Assembly: GCA_000934385.1 (NCBI GenBank)
Contig: KN880863.1
Coordinates: forward strand, 1-14,470
Direction: 5' to 3'
DNA: 14,470 nucleotides
DNA from: Cylindrobasidium torrendii FP15055 ss-10
Lineage: Eukaryota; Basidiomycota; Agaricomycetes; Agaricales; Physalacriaceae
This document shows positions 1 to 7,432 of this stretch, piece by piece. Below the pieces are notes generated by a model that saw only the letters and a program-made list of their open reading frames with translations, made no database searches and had not been told where the DNA came from. The translations under genes were made by a program, and so were the position numbers. The number at the start of each line of letters is the position of its first letter. Within the stretch, counting starts at the first letter, position 1.

Positions 1-520
1 AGGAATGTGCTGGAACTAATGCACGGGAAACAATGGGGGGAGTGTGGGGAGGTGGGAAGAGCAGATTGGGAACACTTCACACAACGGCGTCCTTATATAC
101 GAAGCCTGGTGCCGCTCAGGATGCAAAATAAAAGGTAGCAACCAGCGAGAACTGGTCAAGATCGAAAATGACTCGTCGAGGCCAATTCCTGAACCAGGGC
201 AGTGTCCAGGGTCTGGTACCCTTTGGGGAACAGGCGATCGGGTCACGCCGCTCACGTGGCCCGGAACAAGCCGCACGTCTTCTTGCATTGTTTGCTGCCA
301 GTGTCATTGGGCGGGACGTTCGCTTGGACCGACAGCAAAAATGCCTCTGGAAATTGGATGAGACCGTGTTCGAGAGGTATCATGGCTGCTTCATTGACCT
401 TTGTCTGGTACTAGGCCCCGACGACGCAGGAATAGCCGCTCCAGTGCATGAGACCAGGCGCGCCAGACTAACGACCACGGGCGGCTCGAACATGCCCAAT
501 TGATCAATAAACCGGGTATA
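1..520 (-). promoter_or_regulatory. Probable promoter and 5' leader of a minus-strand gene starting left of the window
   Basis: Read on the minus strand, a TATATAAG box (complement of 92-99) is followed after about 30 nt by a strongly CT-rich stretch (complement of about 25-60), the usual look of a fungal core promoter and transcription start. There is no minus-strand ATG between position 60 and the window edge, so the start codon would lie outside. An E-box-like CACGTG sits at 253-258, upstream of the TATA box. Open frames of 60-111 codons cross this stretch on both strands, but none resembles a known protein. This is an inference from promoter layout only; a chance TATA match is possible. 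Confidence 0.4.
92..99 (-). promoter_or_regulatory. TATA box (TATATAAG on the minus strand)
   Basis: The plus strand reads CTTATATA here, giving TATATAAG on the minus strand. The CT-rich segment begins about 30 nt downstream, where a start of transcription would be expected. Confidence 0.4.
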
Positions 521-749
521 CACGGGAAGTCATGCGTCTGCTCTATCTAAGTCTGGACTCAGGCTGCGCCACTACTACTCTGAGATGAGCTTGCGCGCCG
601 TTTTCAAGGACTTCCAACAACGAAACCATGGTCCCGCGCGGAGATCATTCTGATCTGATTTACATCGCAAATAATAGTCGGTGCAGGTCAATATCCCATC
701 TCACCCCAAGACTTGCGGGGCGAGTTGCCAGGTGAGCTGTGCTCCTCAT

Positions 750-767
750 CTGGGGTATCTGGGGTAT
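750..767. repeat. Tandem duplication of 9 bp (CTGGGGTAT x2)
   Basis: CTGGGGTAT occurs twice without a gap (750-758 and 759-767). It lies in non-coding DNA, with no evident function. Confidence 0.8.
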
Positions 768-1084
768 AGAAAGTCTCTGAGCCGTGTAAGCGGTCCGTAT
801 ACAAACGGATTTGATTGGGTGAAACTTAAGGCGCCACTACTTACCATTATCTATGCTGCTGAGCGGATGAGGGGATTATAACCCCAAAGCAATCTGCCAT
901 TCACCTCGAAGGTGCCTCCGGGTTGCCTGAGTCTGACTTAAATTTGGCTAGCTTGGTCTGTGACCATTTACTACAGACATAGCACGGTTCTGAATCGTAC
1001 CATTGCATTTCCTCCTTCGCTTTTGCAACGCCGGTGAAGTACGGAGTTGTGTAGCTAGCGATAGGGCCGGACCTAATTATAGCG

Positions 1085-1140
1085 GCGAAGGAAATACAAG
1101 ACGTTGGAAAGATACGACTGTATATTTCCGCGAAGGAAAT
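1085..1140. repeat. Direct repeat of GCGAAGGAAAT, 45 bp apart
   Basis: The 11-mer GCGAAGGAAAT occurs at 1085-1095 and again at 1130-1140. The second copy also forms a short hairpin with the preceding ATTTCC. It is non-coding with no known role. Confidence 0.6.
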
Positions 1141-2041
1141 TGTACAAAAACTCCTCGGTTTGAGCGCGGTACTCAACATCAGGTCTGTATTGACACAACA
1201 GTGAACATAGGCAATGCATGTATCTTGAATATAAAACAAGACGGCGTATCAAGTGGATATGTTCAGTTATGAACAACCTTCTGGTCAGCGAGTGGCACAG
1301 TCTAAAAAGGCAGTAAGAACGATTGCCCGAACGGCCCAGGCTCGGTTCGCATCCCAGTCAGCTATTTCTGTCACGAGCAGTGGCCATTTTACAAGACTGT
1401 TCAAGACGAATTGCCTTTATCGAAGCATTTACAGCACCAGAGTGACCTATTTGAGCTTCCAAAGGTATATTTTCGTAAGTGGCGCGTCGATCAAGTCGGA
1501 AACCCGGACCGGTAAAACTTGGTTAGACCAATAAGGAGCACGACGCTCTGCTTCTAAAAAGTGGATATTGCCTCCATTCTTTACCAATACTATACTAATA
1601 GCGTCGATTCACTAGTGGGATAAAATTTACAGTCATCCCAACTCAGGGATTGCGAACACGAGGCTACCTAACTTACCAAATCTGTGCAGAACGATCAAAA
1701 GACAACCATGTAAACAGTGGGCCAAATGCCCCTCACCAAGTTCACCAGTGTGTTGCAAAAGCTCATGCAAGTGATATCATCCTCCCCAGTAAGTGTTGAC
1801 GGTACACTCCATGCCTAATTTTATATGTTCCCGCGCCCAAGCATGAGTCCTATATCTATTCTCCGCCTTTCAACCATTAGATAACCGTAGTGCCTATTTT
1901 GACGCGCATTGTGAAAATGAAGCTAGATAGACTACCAATTAGCCCGAAAAGGCTGAATCGCGGCCAGTACGCCTACCAGAGTCGTACAGTCCAGCTGGCA
2001 CAACACCAATGACTAGTAACTATTATGTATGTCATGAGCTT

Positions 2042-2065
2042 CAAATACAAACACAAATACAAACC
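2042..2065. repeat. Tandem repeat, 12 bp x2 (CAAATACAAAC-A/C)
   Basis: CAAATACAAACA (2042-2053) is followed directly by CAAATACAAACC (2054-2065). It lies about 130 bp upstream of the LENG1-like start codon. Most likely replication slippage in A-rich promoter DNA. Confidence 0.8.
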
Positions 2066-2192
2066 CACAGGTACCGAAGCTGAAGCGCTAAAGTCGTGGG
2101 TAGCTGAGACAGAACGTGAAAGTCAGCCACAAGTTCATAATCGAGTGAAGCATGCATGCCGGCGGCATCTCGCCTTCTGACTTCGTGCCATC

Positions 2193-3156
2193 ATGGGGAA
2201 ATTGAATATCGCGCATCACAAGTCATACCATCCGTATCGACGGGACAACATCGAAAAGGTTCGGCGCGATGAAGAAGAAGCACGGCTGCAGGAGGCCAAA
2301 GAAGAGGGCAGGATGATGCTTGCGGTGAGCTAATCAATCCAACGTCCGCGTTGTCGCTGATGCGCTCAGTAGGACTCAGAAGCACGCATGGAGACGCTCC
2401 GACAGCGCGCAGGCCTGAACAAGCCTGCAAAGAAGAAGGTCAAGGCGTCTGATGATGACGACTTGAAGCAGGCTATAGCATCCTCGTCCTCACAAAGCCA
2501 ACTCACGACGACAAGTGGTCATATCAACTTCTTTCAAGACCTCGAACAGGTTGGAAAGCACTTTGACATGCCTCCATATACCTTCTCACCCTCTTGTAGG
2601 GAATTTCTACGTCTGCTACTCAGTTTACGAAGAAGAAAGATCCTGTCGACTTCGATGACCGAGGTGTGCGCATGGTGCAGCAGAAGGACCTTCGGCCTTG
2701 GTACTCCAAAGACGGACAAGAAACGGATGAAGTGGATTGGAAGGCCGAAGCAAGGCGGTACGTCGCCCTTTGCCAGCCCGCGCCGTCGTGTTTAACTCAT
2801 CGCACAGACGGAGAGATACCGAACGCAAATCATCCATGCACGACCCACTCACCTCCATAACCAAACAACTTGCTTCTTCTTCGTCTTCATCTCATAAGAC
2901 ATTTACAAGACCACCACCGCCGAAACCGCGCACAGATCCGGCAAACCCGCCAGAAGTCAACGCGCGCCTCTCACGCGAGTCCTCTGAACGTGAACGCGCG
3001 ATGGCTCTCATCAGACGGAAGAAGATGGAAGCTCTGCAGGACACACCGAGCACAGTGCATGGGGGTGGGTCGGAATATGGGGACATGTATAATAGAGACG
3101 CGGTGTCTGCCGCACACCGTGGCCGAAGTAATCCATATTCTCACCGACGATGGTGA
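2193..3156 (+). CDS. LENG1: LENG1-like protein with CIR_N domain (4 exons)
   Basis: Exons 2193-2324, 2373-2549, 2600-2757 and 2808-3156 give 271 aa, close to human LENG1 (about 264). The N-terminus MGKLNIAHHKSYHPYRRDNI followed by KVRRDEEEAR is the CIR_N signature (N-terminal domain of the CBF1-interacting co-repressor family). The short INFFQDLEQ motif (about 95-103) and LRPWYS also fit LENG1-type proteins. Members are nuclear and linked to spliceosome-associated proteins; the exact role is unknown. Introns are 48, 50 and 50 nt. The first ends in tandem CAG-TAG; only the second AG keeps the frame open. Intron 2 starts GTTGGA, a weak donor, but its removal restores the frame GISTSATQF...DFDDRGVR. 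Intron 3 (GTACGT...CACAG) splits an Arg codon. The C-terminal half is low-complexity: a Ser run, a proline-rich patch, then a basic helix. It converges with the HMG-box gene. I am sure of the N-terminal domain, less sure of intron 2 and the extreme C-terminus. Confidence 0.85.
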
Positions 3157-3638
3157 GGAAGATCCCTCTATCCAATGCAGCTTACACCTTCACTTTCTCG
3201 TTGGCCTTGCTCTAATGCTACTGCTTCGTACAGTAGTGAGCTAGCGACTGAGCTTATCAGGCTGCGTGTCCCAGGCGTGTCCTGGAAAACCTGGCGGTTG
3301 TAACTTAACCATGGTCGTCTGTGCTCGTCGAAAGACGGACAGGGTCTTTGCATGTCAAGCAATCGGTGCTCGACAATGTCCCACTCGCAAACTTCTCCTT
3401 CTAGCATACTGTTTTGTTTTCTTGGAGAAATGATGGTCGATACAAGCTAGAGGTATGAAAGTACAAACAAACAAGTAAAAGTCTACAAATGTCACGCATA
3501 ACCACTACGAGACAGGCATAAGTATTCGTTAAATTCGAGACGCCTTTTGAGTCAATGGCGCTCATTGCGTTACAAGGGAAGGATAGTCATGAGGGAAATG
3601 GGAATGCATATGGGAAGAGGCCGGACTGGAAAGTAAAA
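3157..3638. other. Convergent intergenic region (shared 3' flank)
   Basis: This 482-bp stretch separates the stop codons of the LENG1-like gene (+) and the HMG-box gene (-). It must hold both 3' UTRs and polyadenylation signals. No further gene is recognisable; the open frames are short and on mixed strands. Confidence 0.6.
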
Positions 3639-5049
3639 TCACTGCTGGTAGGCGTACTCAAACGGGCGAGGGTAGTAGTAGAACTCGGATGATGGCGAGA
3701 TGTCGCTGTCCAGGGCACTAGCGAGGGCGTTATAACTGCTGGGGGAGGAGGGGAAATCCTGCTCGCTGTTGTAGTATTCCACCGGCTGAGCAGATGGTGG
3801 GTCGACGTAGGCACCGGCGGCGGGGACATACATGTCCGTAGAACCGTACGCGTTCAAGGAGTAGCCGTAGTCAATTCCAGTGTCCGATGCGACTGGTGCT
3901 GCCATCGGGAAGGCGGGGCGGTCCTGCTTTTGTTCGTATGTGTTGTCGTATGACCAGTTCTGGGTGGGGGACTGGTCGTACGCCATCACTGGGTAATTCA
4001 TCATAATCCCATTCAAATCGAGTTTCTCCATTACGCTCGGGGAAAATTCCTGTTAACCATTCAGCATCGGGGGCTGGTACAATAAAATGAGCGAGAAGAC
4101 GTACAGATTCAGGATAGTCTGAGTTAGAGGCCTGAGGGCATGCAGTTGCCTCGGGAAGCGTGTCGTACTGGTTAGAACCAACGGGGCTGCTCTGGGAGGC
4201 TCTCAATGTCTGTCGCTCGACAAGCAGCAGATAAACTTACGAGTGGGCTGTAGAGAGTCGCCGACTGAGATTGGTACGGGGAGTCAAGCGATAGCGGAGG
4301 CGAGGGCGCGCTCGAGGGAAGGGAGGGCAGAGAGAACGGCTCAGTCCAACCGCTGGAGTATGAGTCCTCTGATGCAGACGGCGAACTCGCAGTTGGGCTA
4401 TCCTTCGCAGACGCCTTGCGCGAGCGCCTTGGGCGGGGCTCGTCCTTGACCAAGGCGAATGCCCTGGCCACCTCGCTGAGATCCTGATTGGCGGCGGCGC
4501 GTTGGCCCAATTGCGCGATGTATGCGAGATGCACCTTGGTGTTGCCGTAAGTCTTGCGCTTGCGGCGCTCGACCTTTGCCTTGGGCTGGAACTTGTAGCC
4601 GGGATACAGCTGTTGATGGCGGCGCGCCTCAGCGTCGGCTTGATCCGCCCAGGGCTGCTGGCCCGCAGGACCGAGCGCCCTCCATGCGGCAGCGACCATA
4701 CGCGAGATTTGGCGGTGGTCGGTGATCTTGGTGTCTGCAACAAGTTTGTGGCTCATCTCTTTACGATAGAGCATGAACTTGTTGAGAGGACGCTTGATCT
4801 CGTTTCCAGCTTCATCGAAGGCGGAGGGAGACTTGGACTTGGACTTGGGTTTGGCGGAAGACTTTTGGGCGGAAGACTTTTTGTTGCTCTCTTGTGTGAG
4901 AGGTTGCGCGAAAGTAGGTTCTGACCCGTTTGGGACATACCAACCTTGAGGCAGAAATGTCAGCAATCCATCATAGTGTGGCCAAAGGGGTACATACTCG
5001 TGCACGTGGCATTTGGGATAGAGGAGAAGGATGTTGGGTAGGTAGACAT
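3639..5049 (-). CDS. HMG-box transcription factor, MATA_HMG/SOX type (4 exons)
   Basis: Exons (minus) 5049-4998, 4944-4241, 4191-4105 and 4049-3639 give 417 aa. The HMG box spans about residues 67-137: IKRPLNKFMLYRKEM, then ISRMVAAAWRAL and a YPGYKFQPK end, followed by a basic KAKVERRKRK stretch that may serve as nuclear signal. Such boxes bend AT-rich DNA (ACAAT-type sites) in the minor groove. After it come Ser/Pro-rich segments and a Tyr-rich last exon. Agaricomycete mating loci use homeodomain genes, so this is probably a developmental or sexual regulator outside MAT (compare Coprinopsis Pcc1 or Ustilago Prf1); I cannot name the orthologue. I chose the ATG at 5049 because GCCCGCCATGT is a strong context 57 nt below a TATA box, and because removing a 53-nt intron (GTATGT...GCTGAC...AAG) joins it in frame to the box. 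Introns 2 and 3 are 49 nt (GTAAGT) and 55 nt (GTACGT). A longer open frame starting at 5086 would read through intron 1 and is rejected. Confidence 0.87.
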
Positions 5050-5105
5050 GGCGGGCAGCTGAAGAATCGGGGGGAATCTGAGGCATTCAGGTGCTCCCTG
5101 GGGCC

Positions 5106-5113
5106 ATTATATA
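5106..5113 (-). promoter_or_regulatory. TATA box of the HMG-box gene (TATATAAT)
   Basis: The minus strand reads TATATAAT about 57 nt upstream of the ATG at 5049. This implies a 5' UTR of roughly 25-30 nt. Its position supports the downstream start codon rather than the one at 5086. Confidence 0.55.
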
Positions 5114-5124
5114 GACTTGGATAG

Positions 5125-6187
5125 TTCATTGGGACCGCGATTCCTTCCACAACGCCCGTACCAGCGCCGCCCTCGACGTGACAACTCGCGTGGGAATTGG
5201 TCAGCCGTGACTGAAAGAAATGGCAGAGGATTGTCACGGAGAGAGATCGGTATGTGAAGCTATCGAGGGTGAAATGGTCAGGATGTGACAAGTGTGAAGG
5301 TAAGAAGAGGTCAGAAGAACACGAGGCGGACATGTATGCATGTTCAGTGCTCACAAAGCTTCCGGGACTGGGTTATCCCTTCACAATATTTCACACCCTT
5401 CCTGGTATCACAGAATTGTTCCAGTCGCCGTTGATGCACGCATTACTATTGGCTGGATCACCCTTTTCCATACGCAAAAGTCATCAAATCCAACATTCAA
5501 GCCCACACAGAACGACCCAAGGTGCGACATGGCTGCCTCACTGCAGCCTCGCCGCAACCTCGTCCTGCATCTTGAGGAAATCTAGCAGACATTTTTGTTG
5601 CGTTCATACGTCAGTGCCATTGTCGTTAGTCAATGTCGGCGCTCTTGTAGGTGCCGCCGTACGAGTCAAGAGTGGAGCGTAAGCACGCCAGCGTAGAGTT
5701 CGCTCTTGATCGTTTCTTTGTGGACAACGAGGCGCGTCAGATGCAGGGAGAGGCATCGTGACAAGATATATCGCCGCCACCATCGTCGATTTGAAAATCC
5801 AAGGCTAAGTCGGCGCACATTGAGTTTTCACCAGTTCCGTCGCGCCAAATCTATCCCAAGAAACATTTATTTGTAGGCTCTGGGATAGTTGCACCAGCAT
5901 ATTCGCTAATGATTGTGGGACGCAGCAGCCCACTATAACACGCCACTCGCGATCATTATGGGTATCCCCAAATGGTGCATGCCCGTCATGCTGCCGATTC
6001 GGGCGAGAGAAAGCAACGCTCAAATGAATGGTGTGGGTCAATTACGACGCGTAGATGAGGGTACGGGACGAGTCAGCGTGCAGGCTTGACCACCGCCCAG
6101 GGATTCAGAATCCTGGGCGCAAATATCCTCGACAATTCGCATAGCGCTTTGACACAGACGAACTTCCGTGCAGGTTTCCCCCGTTGA
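5125..6187. other. Intergenic region upstream of the HMG-box gene, no supported gene
   Basis: The right-hand part of the 5' flank of the HMG-box gene and beyond. A few short coding-looking pieces occur (for example plus strand 5686-5760, ending in the codons for EARQMQGEAS, and short minus-strand frames over the same place), but they are under 60 codons, conflict with one another and match no family I know. A strong hairpin sits at 6094-6119. I see no RNA gene or transposon here. Confidence 0.5.
6094..6119. repeat. Inverted repeat / hairpin, 12-13 bp arms
   Basis: CGCCCAGGGATTC (6094-6106), one central A, then GAATCCTGGGCG (6108-6119). The arms pair over 12 bp with one bulged G in the left arm. 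The stem is GC-rich and the loop minimal, so it would more easily act as a cruciform or protein-binding site than as a classic RNA stem-loop. There is no T-run next to it. Function unknown. Confidence 0.75.
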
Positions 6188-6641
6188 GAGGGACTCAGAA
6201 AGCTCTTGCTGACTGCTGCTATTGGCTTCGAGCTCAAATTCGAATTTGACTTGACATTTAGTTCAAGACTCTCCAACAACAAATTTTCGTGTCAAGCGGC
6301 GTTCAGACTCAGTCATTGAGAAGTTGGACTCTCTAACGGAGAAAAAAGAACCTCAGTGGGCGACCTTTACCTTCTCCGAAAACCACAAGGACAACCGATG
6401 CCAACCAGGAGAGGCTGGACCTTGGCGAGGACGGCACAGAGATTCCAATTGTCACTGCAAATGTCTGCCACTTTGGAAAGGACTGGATAGAATTCGAAGT
6501 CGCGTGTGTCATATGTGGGACTGGACATCTGGCCGGGAACCGACCGGGCTGATTGAGGGTCCACTTGACGGCGAAAATGACCTTCTATCGCTCACATCTT
6601 GCACTGAGGTCATGACAGAAGAATTTGGGCTAACTGATTGA
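6188..6641 (+). pseudogene. Coding-like island with broken reading frame; possible gene remnant
   Basis: Three plus-strand frames in succession look like protein. Segment 1 is 6188-6319 (containing LLLTAAIGFELKFEFDL). Segment 2 is 6337-6552 (containing ERLDLGEDGTEIPIVTANV, then WIEFEVACVICGTGHL, with a CxxC). Segment 3, about 6553-6641, ends LTSCTEVMTEEFGLTD. Possible junctions exist: a CTAAC branch with CCTCAG acceptor at about 6333-6356, and a 50-nt GTCATA...TTGAG piece that would join segments 2 and 3 in phase. The donors are poor, however, and I find no start codon or family. It could be a decayed gene, or a real gene whose introns I misread. The amino-acid composition is the only strong point. 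Confidence 0.25.
6234..6249. repeat. Perfect 16-bp palindrome TCAAATTCGAATTTGA
   Basis: The 16 bases equal their own reverse complement. The site lies inside the coding-like island at 6188-6641, in a segment that would encode LKFEFDL. It could be a binding site for a dimeric regulator or chance; its neighbour at 6094-6119 is also palindromic. Confidence 0.8.
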
Positions 6642-6682
6642 GGTGGGATTGGAAGGTACTATGGATACATCGAGTATAAATA

Positions 6683-7293
6683 TCAGAGCTTGCGTTCTAA
6701 CCAAAGGGCCTGCAGACACATTAGAAATGCTAGCGTGGGACTGCTCATACTCACCGGGGCCATCTCTGTCTTGTTCCCATCATCGTCCAACACAGTGGTT
6801 ATCGTCGCTGGGCTGACACTGGGCGTATTGAAATGTCTCGAAATATCGCGAAAGGTATCGGCATTGACCCCATACTTAGCGGCAAGGGCATCGAGCTGAG
6901 CTGCGTTTGTGAGAGACTTTGCTTCGGTCAAGAGGTCAGTGAGCGCCTGGGCAGGTATTCCTGTTTCCTGCTGTTCGACGCGTATACGCGACTGGACGAC
7001 TTGGTCTGCCCGCGCTGACTGATTTGTATTAGACAGCGGTCCAGCTTTATGAGAGACGAACTGACGGGCTTCACGGGCTGTACGTGTTCGTGCTCGACGC
7101 GCGCCACTCCAAGGCGAGCGAGGTTGGCTGCAACCTGTGGGTCGCCGGCGTCGGCGTCGATCTCAGCACCTCGTTTTGACGCGCTTTGGGTCTGGGGCGG
7201 TGGCGCGGACGTCCGACCTGTAGTCCACGGGACACGCGCCGTGTTGGTAGGCTTCGGGTAATGCTTCGCTGCTTTACTGGCAGAGCTTCCCAT
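6683..7293 (-). CDS. Conserved fungal protein of unknown function, predicted N-myristoylated (3 exons)
   Basis: Exons (minus) 7293-7075, 7018-6755 and 6709-6683 give 169 aa. I recognise the overall pattern (MGxSASK start; DAGDPQVAANLARLGVARVE at about 48-67; an Asp-rich DDDGNKT motif and a short Trp-containing tail) as a small conserved fungal family, but know no function. MGSSASK fits the N-myristoylation rule (Gly2, Ser6, Lys7), suggesting membrane attachment. Intron 1 (56 nt, GTGAAG...CTAAT...AATCAG) is phase 0 and switches the frame to SARADQVVQSR. Intron 2 (45 nt, GTGAGT...CTAAT...CTGCAG) is a multiple of three without stop; spliced, the tail is ALWLERKL, retained it gains 15 residues. 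The middle and C-terminal part is probably helical. It is divergent from the STRAP gene across 139 bp, so the two may share a promoter. Confidence 0.82.
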
Positions 7294-7432
7294 TGGAGGT
7301 CGGTGAACAAAAGAAAGGACGCGTCGCCACGTGGTAGATCACACCTTGCTTCTGGACGACGACAACGACGGGCTGCTGAGCGGCTGAACGACCTCCCCTT
7401 TCTACTAACGACCCCTCAGTATATCTAGAGTA
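7294..7432. promoter_or_regulatory. Bidirectional promoter between the myristoylated protein gene and STRAP
   Basis: Only 139 bp separate the two start codons (7293 minus, 7433 plus). A palindromic CACGTG (E-box, bHLH-type site) lies at 7328-7333. No TATA box is evident for either gene in the space available. Co-regulation of the pair is an inference from the layout. Confidence 0.55.
7403..7419 (+). other. Likely branch point and acceptor of a STRAP 5' UTR intron
   Basis: TACTAAC (7403-7409), the ideal branch-site sequence, is followed by ACCCCTCAG ending at 7419, just 13 nt before the STRAP ATG. Possible donors are GTAGAT at about 7334 or GTGAAC at about 7303. If real, the first STRAP exon is non-coding and the shared promoter is even more compact. 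Confidence 0.4.

Larger units (their letters stand above)
521..2192. other. Long intergenic stretch, no supported gene
   Basis: About 1.7 kb with only short, unrecognisable open frames on both strands (for example near 901-1239 minus and 1253-1534 plus). It is visibly richer in A+T than the flanking genes. It contains small direct repeats (750-767, 1085-1140, 2042-2065) but no terminal inverted repeats, transposase or RNA gene that I can see. The last part before 2193 should contain the promoter of the LENG1-like gene; I see no clear TATA box there. It may be old, decayed mobile DNA, but nothing in the sequence proves this. Confidence 0.5.

Noticed and set aside
1290..1370. tRNA gene suggested by a B-box-like GGTTCGCATCC near 1343 and an A-box-like TGGCACAGTC upstream.
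   Set aside because: Acceptor ends do not pair, no D stem forms and the T stem has a mismatch; no cloverleaf can be drawn.
4502..4924. 140-codon plus-strand ORF opposite the HMG box.
   Set aside because: Antisense shadow of GC-rich coding sequence, with no family resemblance.
5047..5086. Start of the HMG-box protein at the ATG at 5086 (longest ORF).
   Set aside because: It passes through a 53-nt intron with GTATGT donor and GCTGAC branch; the ATG at 5049 has better context and joins in frame after splicing.
5254..5760. Possible small gene on the plus strand (frame with SLVNVGALVGAAVRV, then HASVEFALDRFFVDNEARQ after a GTAAGC-like site).
   Set aside because: No convincing start, donor or family; competing minus-strand frames look equally good.
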